In this document: in pieces, positions 1 through 9,111 of the stretch
How positions within the stretch are numbered: position 1 is the first letter of the stretch
How the letters are laid out: each line of letters begins with the position of its first letter
NCBI GenBank assembly: GCA_964415885.1
Contig: CAYQCE010000006.1
Span: 1 to 64,000 of the forward strand
Length of the DNA: 64,000 nucleotides
Reading direction: 5' to 3'
Origin: CAYQCE01 sp964415885
Lineage (GTDB): Bacteria > Zixibacteria > MSB-5A5 > JAABVY01 > JAHJOQ01
Translations under genes and position numbers: made by a program
The notes under the pieces: generated by a model
What the model was told of the DNA's origin: nothing
The model's input: the letters and a program-made list of their open reading frames with translations, nothing else
The model's database searches: none

Positions 1-689
1 GTCGACGGGTATCCCTCAACGGCGTGTGGTTTGAACTTACGTAGCTTGCGAACATAGTGCTTGATATTGTCCGTAGAGAGATGGAAACTCGAAAGATAGA
101 GATGATTCGCCGCAAAGTTGTGGCGCCAGAACGGTGGCTTCGTCTGTGAAATCGGAACAACGATCCGTCCCAGAAAGTACGCTATCCGATCCCCGAAGTT
201 GATGCCCGCTACGCCTTTCTGCCGCCAATCGACAACATTTTTCATTAAACACACGTTTCGATCGTAGTAAAACTCAAGCGGTGACCCGGTTGTCCCGCTC
301 GTGTGACCCAAGACAAGCTCGCCCTTACTGACATTCGCAGCAGTCAGATCGTCGAAATTCTCTCTTATATTCTCGCGCGTGAGAATCGGCAGCTTATACA
401 GATCAGATGTGGTCTCAATATCCGAAGGCTTCAACTCTCGTTCATCCATTACTCGGCGATAGTAATTCACATTCGCATAGCAGTGAGCGATAAGCTTGCG
501 AAGATGCGCGTTCTGGTATTCCTGCAACTCTTCAGGAGATTTCCACTGCTGCTCATTGAATTCATCCAGCTTGCGTTTGAACTCCTTGCCGTACTCGCGT
601 CGGTTAAGCATGACTCCATAGCCGGTAACGAAGAGGTTCTGGATATACCATGGCGAAGCTTCATATATGCGTTCCAGCAACTCACTCAT
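1..689 (-). CDS. PaaK/CapK-like adenylate-forming enzyme (3' part outside window)
   Basis: The 229 N-terminal residues are visible; the C-terminus lies beyond the left edge. Reading from ATG at 689, the protein has the P-loop-like nucleotide motif HTSGTTGSP near residue 135. This motif is the signature of phenylacetate-CoA-ligase-like (PaaK/CapK) members of the ANL adenylating family. Such proteins in capsule and exopolysaccharide loci are thought to activate a carboxylate for transfer, but the substrate cannot be read from the sequence. The start follows directly on the TGA of the upstream glycosyltransferase gene, so it is the last visible gene of a four-gene run starting at 4211. The fold family is secure; the role in glycan modification is inferred from context. 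Confidence 0.85.
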   Translation of the reverse strand, partial: MSELLERIYEASPWYIQNLFVTGYGVMLNRREYGKEFKRKLDEFNEQQWKSPEELQEYQNAHLRKLIAHCYANVNYYRRVMDERELKPSDIETTSDLYKLPILTRENIRENFDDLTAANVSKGELVLGHTSGTTGSPLEFYYDRNVCLMKNVVDWRQKGVAGINFGDRIAYFLGRIVVPISQTKPPFWRHNFAANHLYLSSFHLSTDNIKHYVRKLRKFKPHAVEGYPS

Positions 690-1955
690 TCAGCGTGGGT
701 CCTCTCTAAATTGAGACTGTCTTGTATGGGAGGCCTTACTACCTCGGGCAAGCTGTGTATACACCGACTCCAGCTTTGGGGCGATCTTTCGCCAATCATA
801 TTTCTGCTCGGCTATTCTGCGCGCCTCAACAGCAAGTCGCCCTCGCAGATTGGCATCCTCAAGCAATTCGACTACCCGATCAGCGAATTGATCCGGCTGA
901 TCCGCGATCATGACACTCGTGCGGTGCTCGATTTCGACACCCTCGCACCCCCTGCTTGTGGAGACAATTGCTTTTTTCATAGCCATCGCATCAAGGACTT
1001 TCAGCCGTGTACCTCCGCCGACGCGGAGAGGCACAACGTAAACTGCCGATCGGGTCACCAACGGTCGGATATCGTCAACGAAACCTGTTAGAATGAAGTC
1101 TTCTTCTTTTTCGGCAAACTCAATCAGTGACTGACTAGCGTTGCCGCCGACTACATATATCTTAGCCTGCGGGGACTTGGCCTTTATCAGCGGCCATATC
1201 TTCCTTGTAAAGAAAGTCATTCCATCCTTATTGGGAAACCAGCTAAGACCGCCAACGAATACCAAGGTGCCATCCTCCATGGCATCGTCTGTCGGTTTGA
1301 AGTATTCGGTGTCAACGCCATTCGGTACGACTTGAACGTTTATGTCTCCGCACTGTTGTAGAAGTTCCTCTTTATCTGGTTTCGAGACCGTTGTGTGGTA
1401 ATCAACTAATTGCGATGCCAGCCGTTCAAGCTTCAGCGTCTTACTTGCCTGCAGGTTCATGTACCATCGGCTGAGCGGATTGGAGAGCGCCTCCGCCCTC
1501 CTGAAAAGCAACTGTGACTCGATATTGTGATGTATTAGCACCTTCGGCAAATCGGGCGAGAGGGTCGCGTATGGCAACAGACCAATCTCACCAATCTCCA
1601 TAACATCGAATTCGTATTCATCCAGCGCCTGCCTGATCTCAGATGTCATCTCATCCGATTTATAGAGACTGGCGGAATATGGCTCTTTTCTTGCAAGATT
1701 GGACAGCAGGACGTAATAGTAGCGAAACCGTTTCTTATCAGTCGGATAGCGTATCGCGACTACTTTGGAGCAGTACTTCTCTAACTGCTTGATCGCCTCA
1801 TTCAGTGATACTCCACGAAGATGGGACTCTCTATAAAAGCCAATTAAGTGAATCTCATGATTCTTCGAACACTCCTTGATGAGGTTGAAATTCCTGAGCG
1901 AGTTTCCACCCCTCGGCGGGTAGGGCAGTATGTGTCCGACTATCAGGATTCTCAT
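690..1955 (-). CDS. Glycosyltransferase family 4 (EpsH1/PEP-CTERM locus-like)
   Basis: A 421-residue GT-B glycosyltransferase. It opens with MRILIVGHILPYPPRGG, the N-terminal Rossmann strand and glycine loop typical of sugar transferases in EPS loci. The C-terminal donor-binding half has VPNGVDTEYF near residue 215 and GGGTRLKVLDAMAM near residue 320. The first acidic residue of the usual EX7E motif is Asp here rather than Glu. The start is one base after the stop of the preceding glycosyltransferase (1957), and the stop abuts the CapK-like gene. It probably adds one sugar to a lipid-linked repeat unit on the cytoplasmic face of the inner membrane; donor and acceptor are unknown. Confidence 0.88.
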   Translation of the reverse strand: MRILIVGHILPYPPRGGNSLRNFNLIKECSKNHEIHLIGFYRESHLRGVSLNEAIKQLEKYCSKVVAIRYPTDKKRFRYYYVLLSNLARKEPYSASLYKSDEMTSEIRQALDEYEFDVMEIGEIGLLPYATLSPDLPKVLIHHNIESQLLFRRAEALSNPLSRWYMNLQASKTLKLERLASQLVDYHTTVSKPDKEELLQQCGDINVQVVPNGVDTEYFKPTDDAMEDGTLVFVGGLSWFPNKDGMTFFTRKIWPLIKAKSPQAKIYVVGGNASQSLIEFAEKEEDFILTGFVDDIRPLVTRSAVYVVPLRVGGGTRLKVLDAMAMKKAIVSTSRGCEGVEIEHRTSVMIADQPDQFADRVVELLEDANLRGRLAVEARRIAEQKYDWRKIAPKLESVYTQLARGSKASHTRQSQFREDPR

Positions 1956-1956
1956 A

Positions 1957-3075
1957 TCAGTTCACTACCTCTCTGTAAATCTCTGCTATTTTCCGGCGTT
2001 GGGCGTCGATGCCGAATTTGTCCGCGATTCGTGTGGGCGCGTTCAATTCGATTTCTCGTCGCAAAGCGTCATTCTCCAGCAATCTCAGACATGACTCAGC
2101 TATCAATTTCGGGTCGACATCCTCTACCAGTACCCCCGACCGGCCATCCTCGATAATCTCGAGGATCCCGCCCACGGCGGTCGACACCACGACCCTGCCG
2201 AGAGTCATCGCCTCAAGCACAACCATCGGGATTCCCTCATGGTATGAGGAAACAACGAAAATATCAAGACTGTTCAACAGATCGTGAATATCATCCCGAA
2301 ACCCGGGGAAAAGAACATACTTGTCCGCGCCCGATTCCCGCGCCCGTGCTTTGAGCGCCTCGAGCCGGGGGCCGTCCCCCACAAGTAGAAATCGGATATC
2401 GGGACGGTTTTCATGAATGACCCCGCACGCCTCGAGAAAAATTTCGAATCCCTTCACCGGCACCATTCGCCCGGCAGACCCTATCACGACCGCCTCCGGC
2501 GGGATGCCGAGTTCTTCGAGCACCTCCCGGCGGCTTCGTTCGGGTTTGATCCGGCTCATGTCTATCGAGTTGTGCACTGTCACTATCCTGGCCGGATCGA
2601 TCACCTCCGACAATGATCGGCGGATATCATCCGATACCGCGAGCACGCGATCGAAACGCCTGTTGGTATAGAAATGGTTAAGCCGGCGATTGATACGGGA
2701 CCGGAGCAGTTTCAGCCCGCCGAACGGCTCCCCCATGCCGTGCACGGTCTGAACGAGCCCGCGCACACCCGCACGACGCTTTATCATCGCACCGACGATA
2801 TTCTCCTTGTAACGGTGAGTATGGAGGACATCGATGTTTCCCTCTGATGCGATCTCGCGAATCTGCCTCTTGAGCGCTATGAAGCCGCTGGTTGACTCAT
2901 CCACGACAGAGACCTCGATCCCCGACTCCGCGAGCTTCTCGGCGAGCTTCCCCCGATTCAGGACAATCGCGGAGAGGTTGAAATCGCCAATCTCGGAGAG
3001 CGCGGTCATCATCGTGTACGCCTGGACCTCCGCTCCGGCCCACAGATCGCCGGAGATCAGATGACAGATATTCAT
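1957..3075 (-). CDS. Glycosyltransferase family 4
   Basis: A 372-residue retaining GT-B enzyme. The N-terminal half has LISGDLWAGAEVQAYTMM, the acceptor-side glycine loop. The C-terminal half has GSAGRMVPVKGFE near residue 205 and the EX7E donor motif EGIPMVVLE near residue 290, followed by AVGGILEIIEDG. Both acidic residues are intact, unlike the downstream paralogue. The ATG overlaps the last bases of the upstream GT2 gene by 4 nt (ATGA), indicating translational coupling. The role is sugar addition in surface polysaccharide assembly; specificity is unknown. Confidence 0.9.
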   Translation of the reverse strand: MNICHLISGDLWAGAEVQAYTMMTALSEIGDFNLSAIVLNRGKLAEKLAESGIEVSVVDESTSGFIALKRQIREIASEGNIDVLHTHRYKENIVGAMIKRRAGVRGLVQTVHGMGEPFGGLKLLRSRINRRLNHFYTNRRFDRVLAVSDDIRRSLSEVIDPARIVTVHNSIDMSRIKPERSRREVLEELGIPPEAVVIGSAGRMVPVKGFEIFLEACGVIHENRPDIRFLLVGDGPRLEALKARARESGADKYVLFPGFRDDIHDLLNSLDIFVVSSYHEGIPMVVLEAMTLGRVVVSTAVGGILEIIEDGRSGVLVEDVDPKLIAESCLRLLENDALRREIELNAPTRIADKFGIDAQRRKIAEIYREVVN

Positions 3076-4211
3076 CGGCGGGTCGGCTCCCAGAGAACGA
3101 AATCCCTGCCGCTCAGGTAGTCGTACCAGGCGACAATAATCGACAGATTGACCATCACGAAGAATAACGGTATTCTAAACAGCCGCCATTTCTGAAGGTC
3201 CCGGAAGACCAGCGAGATGAAGGCTGCGCCGTAGATGAAGCATTGAAGGATGAACGTCAGCGCGTAGAAGACGCTCGTCTCCAGCAAAAGCAGGTTGAGC
3301 ACGAATATGCAGAGCATATAGAGCGGCACGAGCCATCGAGATAGTTTGTGGGAGAGCATCTGGATCGTGAAAGTCCGATACTTGAAGATGTTCAACACCC
3401 GCTTGAACTTGAAGAAAACCTCCAGACCATGCACAACCGTTCTCACTTTGCGCAGGAACTCATGCTGAGGATCGTGCAAAAGCTCGTAGTAGCCTATTGC
3501 CTCTTTGGCGAGCACGGTCCTGAGCCCCTGCATCTTTGTCATAATAGGAATGTAGAAATCGCTCGACATGTTGTCGATCCAGTCTGCGCATACCGATTTC
3601 CTGACCGCGAAGAAACAGCCGGAGACGCCAACGAGCGAACCAACACGGCTCTCAAGTTCTCTGAGTTTCATCTCATACTGCACATAGAACCCTTCGCCGG
3701 GGAGATCCGGATCGTCGGTCCGCACACGGTCATTCCCGGATACGCATCCAATCTCCGGATCGGCGAAATACTCAACGATTCGGCGAACCGCGTCCTCCTC
3801 GAGATAGGTGGTGGCATCGGTAAAAACGAGTATATCACCCTTCGCCCTCTCGATACCCATTCGCTGGCCATAGTGTTTTCCCTGCCTTTCGGGCAGACGA
3901 ATCAGCTCTATGACTTCATCTTCGAATTCCGAGACAATACTCTCAGTCTTGTCAGTAGAACCATCCGAGACAATCAGCACCTCGAACTTGCCATCAGGAT
4001 AATCTATGTTCCTGGAGTTTTCGAGTTTGCGCCTGATGCCCCGTTCTTCGTTGTAGGCGGTAACGATCAGGGTGACATACGGCTCTTCCGATTTCTTCTT
4101 GACGTCTTTTCCAATCACAGCCGATACAATGCTCAATGCTATCGGGTATCCGAAGTATGTCCAGAAGAAAAGCCCGACGAAAACCCAGAACAGAATCTCT
4201 ATTGTCGACAT
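3072..4211 (-). CDS. Membrane glycosyltransferase family 2
   Basis: A 379-residue protein with an N-terminal membrane helix (about 5-30). A cytoplasmic GT-A domain follows, with SDGSTDKTE near residue 85 and FTDATTYLE near residue 130 as the metal/nucleotide-sugar site. A C-terminal bundle of three or four hydrophobic helices lies after about residue 280. This layout is that of processive or lipid-linked GT2 enzymes (hyaluronan/cellulose-synthase-like or polyprenyl sugar transferases). It is the first gene of the minus-strand run 4211 to 1. AGAGG lies nine bases before the ATG. The 276-bp region upstream is shared with the divergent ATP-grasp gene and must hold its promoter. Confidence 0.88.
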   Translation of the reverse strand: MSTIEILFWVFVGLFFWTYFGYPIALSIVSAVIGKDVKKKSEEPYVTLIVTAYNEERGIRRKLENSRNIDYPDGKFEVLIVSDGSTDKTESIVSEFEDEVIELIRLPERQGKHYGQRMGIERAKGDILVFTDATTYLEEDAVRRIVEYFADPEIGCVSGNDRVRTDDPDLPGEGFYVQYEMKLRELESRVGSLVGVSGCFFAVRKSVCADWIDNMSSDFYIPIMTKMQGLRTVLAKEAIGYYELLHDPQHEFLRKVRTVVHGLEVFFKFKRVLNIFKYRTFTIQMLSHKLSRWLVPLYMLCIFVLNLLLLETSVFYALTFILQCFIYGAAFISLVFRDLQKWRLFRIPLFFVMVNLSIIVAWYDYLSGRDFVLWEPTRR

Positions 4212-4386
4212 GGCGAATAGCCTCTTTCAGCATACAGTGCCTGATGAACCGTCCACCGTTGGACAACGAGGACCGGTGACTGCGCATTAAACCTGTCGTT
4301 TCCGCTATTCATGCCATTTATCGGACATGTTTGGCAGATTCGCAAGGTTTTTGATCGAATTGGACGCGTTTCGATGCACAGTTTTG

Positions 4387-4415
4387 TTGACACTGGGCGC
4401 AAGCGTCGCCATATT
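4387..4415 (+). promoter_or_regulatory. Predicted sigma-70-type promoter for the ATP-grasp gene
   Basis: TTGACA at 4387-4392 and CATATT at 4410-4415 are separated by 17 bp. This would give a leader of about 65 nt before the ATG at 4488. The rest of 4212-4486 shows no gene or terminator. Confidence 0.5.
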
Positions 4416-4487
4416 CGTCTGATTGCAGAAAACACACGTCGAACCGATCAGTTGTAATGGAAACAAGACTTCGTAAGTCAAGATGCT

Positions 4488-5714
4488 ATGTACTTGAATG
4501 ATCCCGGCAAGGTCCTTGGGTGGATTGACACTATCAAGGATTCCGCACCGCTGGCAGTTGTCATGGGCGGTTCAGTTAACGGCCTCAGTTTTGTACGAAG
4601 CCTCGGCCGCAGACGAATCCCCACACTCCTGCTTGACAGCGACAGTTTGATCGGGATGTACACGCGGTACGGCAAGACGTTGATCCTGCCGGATCCGGAA
4701 AAGAACAACGATCTGTGGGTGAACCTGCTGCTCGGTATCGGGAAGAGACTGAGCCGACCGGGTGTGATATTCGTTACGTCCGACGTCCACGCTCTCTTTC
4801 TCGCGCGAAACGAAGATGCGCTCTTGCGGTACTACCGCTTTCTTACCCCGGATATCGAGACTCAGGACAAGATAGTAAACAAGCGTGATCAGTACACGAT
4901 AGCGCGCGAAGCGGGTATCCCCATCCCGGATACACACTTTCCTGAATCACCGGAAGATATCGATCGGATAAAGGACGAGATTCCGTACCCGTGCATACTC
5001 AAGAGTTACAAATCGCACCTGGGCAGGAAGAAGATAGCGAAGAAGGTGCTAGTTGTGGAGACCGCTGATGATCTGTCCCGGTTTTTCTCCGAGTACGCCT
5101 CCGACGACGTCGGCTTCATGGTTCAGGAGATTATTCCGGGAGGCGACGATCAGCTCTATGGCTACCTCGCGATGTGGGATTCGGATTCGAGGGAGTTCGC
5201 GTGGCTCACCAAGCGCAAGTTAAGGCAGTCGCCACCGCTCTATGGCGATGGTTCCCTTCAGATTACGGTAGACGCTCCGGAGGTCCGGAAGCTGAGTGTC
5301 GAGCTGCTGAGCCAATTCAACTACCGCGGCTTCGCAGGAGTCGAATTCAAGTATGATGATCGTGATTCCACTTTCAAGCTTATGGAGATCAATCCGAGAA
5401 CGGTCTCCGGCAACCAGATCGCAATCAGTTCCGGAATCGATTTCCCGTGGATCGGCTATCGGTATCTCACCGGAGAGTTGAGCAGTCCGGATGAATTGCC
5501 TCGATTTGAGCCAAACGTTCGCTATGTCAACGAGGAATGGGATTTTAAGGCGTATCTCGCGCTTCGGAAGACCGGCCAGCTATCGCTTACCCGCTGGCTC
5601 GGATCGGTTAGGGGGGCAAAAGCGAGGGCGATCTTCGCATCCGATGACCCCATGCCGTTTCTTGCAGTCGCATCAAGAATAGCCAGAGCGGCACTCAAGC
5701 GGGTAACCGGCTAA
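4488..5714 (+). CDS. ATP-grasp ligase (carboxylate-amine/thiol ligase type)
   Basis: A 408-residue ATP-grasp protein. An N-terminal pre-ATP-grasp domain starts MGGSVNGLSFVRSLG. The lysine strand PCILKSYKSHLGRKK lies near residue 170, the EIIPGGDDQLYG segment near residue 220, and the metal/phosphate motif LMEINPRTVSGNQ near residue 300. Enzymes of this type make an acyl-phosphate from a carboxylate and couple it to an amine. In polysaccharide loci with FemAB-type acyltransferases they may make or attach an amino-acid substituent, but that is inference. It is one of two plus-strand genes in the glycan locus and converges with the deacetylase gene, overlapping by 4 nt at the stop codons. Confidence 0.85.
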   Translation: MYLNDPGKVLGWIDTIKDSAPLAVVMGGSVNGLSFVRSLGRRRIPTLLLDSDSLIGMYTRYGKTLILPDPEKNNDLWVNLLLGIGKRLSRPGVIFVTSDVHALFLARNEDALLRYYRFLTPDIETQDKIVNKRDQYTIAREAGIPIPDTHFPESPEDIDRIKDEIPYPCILKSYKSHLGRKKIAKKVLVVETADDLSRFFSEYASDDVGFMVQEIIPGGDDQLYGYLAMWDSDSREFAWLTKRKLRQSPPLYGDGSLQITVDAPEVRKLSVELLSQFNYRGFAGVEFKYDDRDSTFKLMEINPRTVSGNQIAISSGIDFPWIGYRYLTGELSSPDELPRFEPNVRYVNEEWDFKAYLALRKTGQLSLTRWLGSVRGAKARAIFASDDPMPFLAVASRIARAALKRVTG

Positions 5715-6781
5715 CCGAACAGCCGTGCGAGTGCAGCCGCAAAGAGGTCCTTTGAGAACCCGCCGCTGGATGACTCGGTAAGCCCCTCATGCATCGAGAT
5801 TCGCTGAAGCCTGTAGAGGTCCAGTTTTCTCGGAGGCGGAAGATCTTTCGTTGCAACGGCATGGGAATAGCCGGCGTCTGCTGTGAGACAGCGAATCCGC
5901 TCGTCGTTGTTACCATTGGGATAGGCAAACGAATCTACCTGGCAATCGAGTCTATCTTCGATTATCTCTTTCGATCTCGTCAGTTCGTACCTTGCGGTCT
6001 CATCATTCAAGTGCGTGAGTATCTTGTGCGAGCAGCCATGAGACCCGAAGCTAATTGTGTTTGGATCTACAGCACGGGCATCCTCCCACGACATAATCAG
6101 ATCCGCGAGTTTATCACGCCCCTCGGCATGGAGGCTCTGCTCGAGTTCATCCAGCAGGCGGTCTATCGAGTCAGGACTGAGATGTTTCACCTTCAGCATA
6201 ACGCTTTCGATATCGAGTACACCACTCGCATCCGTCAATTCGTTCGGATCGATATCCATCGGCATTCCGTCTTCGGACGCCAGCTGAACGATTCTATTCG
6301 CCAGATCCGAGATATCCGGATTGAATGATGAGAGCAGGCGGGTTAACCTGAGAAACCAGAATGTGCGACCTGTCTCGATGAAATCGGTGGTCAGGTAGAC
6401 CGTAGCCGGAATCGACATCTGCTTCAGGATCGGACAGGCTACAGTAATATTGTCTTTCCAGCCATCATCGAATGTTATCGATGCGAATTTTCCCGCTTTC
6501 TTGTGACGACTCTTCAGGATCCGGACCATGTCCGGGAGTGGTACAATTCGGTATTTGGATGAAAGGAACTCGAGCTGCTTTCTGAATGTGTCGGCGGAGA
6601 CCGCCATCCCGGGCTGGACGAAATTCAACGGATCGCTGAGATCCTCAAGAACGCGATGATACATCAGAATCGCGAAATTTCCAGGTGGCGAACCCGACTT
6701 CTGCCAGACCGAGCTGAGTGACATCATTCCCGTCAGCCTTGCGGTGGAAGCTATCGTCTCTTTTACACGTCGTCTCGTCAT
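5711..6781 (-). CDS. Polysaccharide deacetylase (CE4/NodB family)
   Basis: A 356-residue protein with the CE4 metal-binding motifs: TFDDGWKDN near residue 103, where the second Asp is a metal ligand, and SHGCSHKIL near residue 243, the HxxxH ligand pair. It opens the NodB barrel with ILMYHRVLED. No clear signal peptide is seen, which suggests it acts on lipid-linked precursors at the cytoplasmic side or is anchored otherwise. It is the last gene of a tightly spaced minus-strand run, starting 4 nt after the aminotransferase stop. It would remove N-acetyl groups from amino sugars in the repeat unit. A second CE4 protein lies at 11926-12978. Confidence 0.88.
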   Translation of the reverse strand: MTRRRVKETIASTARLTGMMSLSSVWQKSGSPPGNFAILMYHRVLEDLSDPLNFVQPGMAVSADTFRKQLEFLSSKYRIVPLPDMVRILKSRHKKAGKFASITFDDGWKDNITVACPILKQMSIPATVYLTTDFIETGRTFWFLRLTRLLSSFNPDISDLANRIVQLASEDGMPMDIDPNELTDASGVLDIESVMLKVKHLSPDSIDRLLDELEQSLHAEGRDKLADLIMSWEDARAVDPNTISFGSHGCSHKILTHLNDETARYELTRSKEIIEDRLDCQVDSFAYPNGNNDERIRCLTADAGYSHAVATKDLPPPRKLDLYRLQRISMHEGLTESSSGGFSKDLFAAALARLFG

Positions 6782-6785
6782 CTGG

Positions 6786-8021
6786 CTAAACCACTTTTTT
6801 CAACGTTTCCACAATCGTATGGATATCGGCATCCGTGACATACTCGTGCGTGGGAAGTGTCAGAAGTCGCTCGACCACAATGGCGGCGCCCGGGTACTCA
6901 CCCTGCAACTTCGCAAGCTTCGGTCCAATCCCCGTTATATCGCTGATCTTGCCGGGGTACATACTCGTTGCAGTTATACCATTCCGTCTCAGCCTGCATA
7001 TAGCCTCTGCCCGCGACTCTCTGTTCGGCATTATCACAGGGAGACGCAGATATGACGGCGGTGCTTTCGAGTCCGATCCCGGGATTCGTAGTCCGAGACC
7101 ACCTAATCCATCAATGAGCGAACTCGCGTTGCGCGCACGAATCTCATTGATACGGTGAAGCTCCGAGGTCATATAGGCAAGCAGCACGGTTTGGAGATCT
7201 GTCAGCTTCTCTATCTCGAACGACTCATCATAAACAGTAAGGCCGAGGCCGAGAAACGGTACTTTTGTCAAGTACCAGTAACGCCTCGGATTGATCATGG
7301 CTCGATAGACAGACAGCTTGACCGCAATTTTGAGATTTTCGAATGATCCGGGTCTTCGTAGCTCATTCCAGCGGATTCGAACAGCCTCGGCAATCTCCGC
7401 ATTATCCGTCACAATCATGCCGCCCGAAAAAGTCGTGATATTCTTGCCACGGTCCAGGCTGTAGAAACCGACATCACCACACATACCCGACTCGCGGCCA
7501 TCGCATGTCGAACCGAGAGACTGGGCGGCGTCATCTATAACGCGTATTTCATGCCTTTCAGCCAGCTTGCGCAGACGCTTGAAGTTACTGACAATCCCGA
7601 AGAGATTGCAGCCGACAAGCGCGAGTGTATCTGATAGATCCTCCGACTCCAGGCTGTCGTAGTCATAGTCGAGCGTAGTCGGATCGATATCTACGGGTTG
7701 TATTCTGTATCCTGCCCTGGCGATGGATGCGGCCACGGAGTAGCAGGTGTATGCCGGTATAACGACCGCATCCTTCGAATTGCCCTGCATGCCACCGATT
7801 GCCCTCAGAATCAGATAGAGCGCGGCTCTTCCGGAGCTGACCGCGAAGTTGTATCTGCCCGGGAGATTCTGATCTATTCGCTGCCGGATGTCATGCATCC
7901 CGCTCGAGTCGCCAATACACGTCTCAATCGCGGCTTTCAGTACGCCGCTCGGTATCCTGACACCTGCAGGCGCGAGTAAACGTGGCATAGTAGAGATTCC
8001 CGGTTTGGAAGCTCCCGCCAT
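6786..8021 (-). CDS. DegT/DnrJ/EryC1/StrS-type aminotransferase
   Basis: A 411-residue PLP-dependent enzyme of the sugar-aminotransferase family. It has the N-terminal AVSSGRAALYLILRA segment near residue 60, the DDAAQSLGS segment near residue 165 that holds the ring-stacking Asp, and a Schiff-base region SLDRGKNITTFSGG around residues 190-205 with one lysine. The family usually makes 3- or 4-amino-deoxy sugars on nucleotide carriers, but some members act on other carbonyl compounds. Its N-terminus overlaps nothing and starts one base after the FemAB-like gene stop. Membership is firm; the amino sugar is unknown. Confidence 0.87.
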   Translation of the reverse strand: MAGASKPGISTMPRLLAPAGVRIPSGVLKAAIETCIGDSSGMHDIRQRIDQNLPGRYNFAVSSGRAALYLILRAIGGMQGNSKDAVVIPAYTCYSVAASIARAGYRIQPVDIDPTTLDYDYDSLESEDLSDTLALVGCNLFGIVSNFKRLRKLAERHEIRVIDDAAQSLGSTCDGRESGMCGDVGFYSLDRGKNITTFSGGMIVTDNAEIAEAVRIRWNELRRPGSFENLKIAVKLSVYRAMINPRRYWYLTKVPFLGLGLTVYDESFEIEKLTDLQTVLLAYMTSELHRINEIRARNASSLIDGLGGLGLRIPGSDSKAPPSYLRLPVIMPNRESRAEAICRLRRNGITATSMYPGKISDITGIGPKLAKLQGEYPGAAIVVERLLTLPTHEYVTDADIHTIVETLKKVV

Positions 8022-8022
8022 C

Positions 8023-9096
8023 CTACGGGAAGTTACGCATCACTTTTGGGCCGAGGAAGTTCGCGATATTCAGGGGCAGCTTCCTCCACAGCGAAATCAT
8101 CTTCGAATATTTAGGATTGGATGGATTTATCATCGGGACTTCATTTGCCTTGTTGAGATGGTACTGCCAGGTCAGTTGTGTTGGTTCGGACACCCACTGC
8201 TTCTTGAATCGAAACGTGCTGGAGTCCCTGGTCGATCGCCCGAAATCGAAGTAGTAGCCGCCTTCGCGACAGGCATCCTCGATCACCCTCCAGTAGAGCG
8301 CATGATTGGGGCAATGCTTTATGTACTCTCTGTAGGATGACGCCGACGGCACATAGTAGCGACCGCGATACCACAGAAGCAGGCCGGCGGCGATGGTCTT
8401 CTCGTTCATCTTGACGAGTATGAACCTGGAATTCTCCGGAAGCAGAGTCAACACATGCCTGAAATGCTCTTTCGACCACACAGGAGTTCCGAGATCGCGC
8501 ATGTTGTATGAGAAGACATCGTAGAAATCATCAACGCTATCGAGTCCGCCATAGTCCGTGGTAAGCCCCGATTTGTCTGACTTGCGTACCTGATTGCGGA
8601 GTTTGCCGTTGAACACATTCTTCCAGAGCACCTCCGGATCCTCGTTTAGCTCGAGCAGGAATGTCACTTTGTCGGTACGATGTGCCAGATCGAGGTTGTC
8701 CGGAGTCTCAGAGCGGAGCTCAATGAACTCGGAACCGATCGCCCTTGCCCTCTCGATGGCATGGTCCATCAGAGCACGCTTGACTTCGTCGTCATCCGCA
8801 AGCATTCCGCAGTAATCGATCCACGGGAGTGACACGAGATACTTCTTACCCCACCACGTCTTAACCAAAGCAAGCGGAAACACACCCGCGACCTTTGAAT
8901 CGCGCAGAGCGAGGGAGTAGACAGCCGTATGCCCCAGTCCTTTCTCGACAATCTCCCGCCATTCTATTAGATGGGATAGCATCGAGTTGGGAGATTCGGT
9001 GACATACGAACGCCATGCGTCCCTGTGCTCGTCTCTATAATCGACTACTTCAACCATACAAATATCAAATCTCGCTTCAGTTACAGAAGAATGCAA
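8023..9096 (-). CDS. FemAB/GNAT-like acyltransferase of EPS loci
   Basis: A 357-residue protein with the double-GNAT layout of FemAB-related proteins found next to exosortase/EPS genes. The C-terminal half contains FDFGRSTRDSSTFRFKKQW near residue 300, which matches the conserved F-DFGRS...FK-W block of that group. The N-terminal half has SLPWIDYCGML near residue 90. FemAB proteins transfer amino acids from aminoacyl-tRNA, but the substrate of EPS-locus members is not established. It lies between a GT4 gene (15 nt upstream) and the aminotransferase (1 nt downstream), so it is in the same transcription unit. Confidence 0.8.
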   Translation of the reverse strand: MHSSVTEARFDICMVEVVDYRDEHRDAWRSYVTESPNSMLSHLIEWREIVEKGLGHTAVYSLALRDSKVAGVFPLALVKTWWGKKYLVSLPWIDYCGMLADDDEVKRALMDHAIERARAIGSEFIELRSETPDNLDLAHRTDKVTFLLELNEDPEVLWKNVFNGKLRNQVRKSDKSGLTTDYGGLDSVDDFYDVFSYNMRDLGTPVWSKEHFRHVLTLLPENSRFILVKMNEKTIAAGLLLWYRGRYYVPSASSYREYIKHCPNHALYWRVIEDACREGGYYFDFGRSTRDSSTFRFKKQWVSEPTQLTWQYHLNKANEVPMINPSNPKYSKMISLWRKLPLNIANFLGPKVMRNFP

Positions 9097-9111
9097 AAAG
9101 CTGTCGAAAGT

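Noticed and set aside
303..1091. A 262-codon plus-strand frame at the left end
   Set aside because: It crosses the CapK-like and GT4 genes, both well supported on the minus strand.
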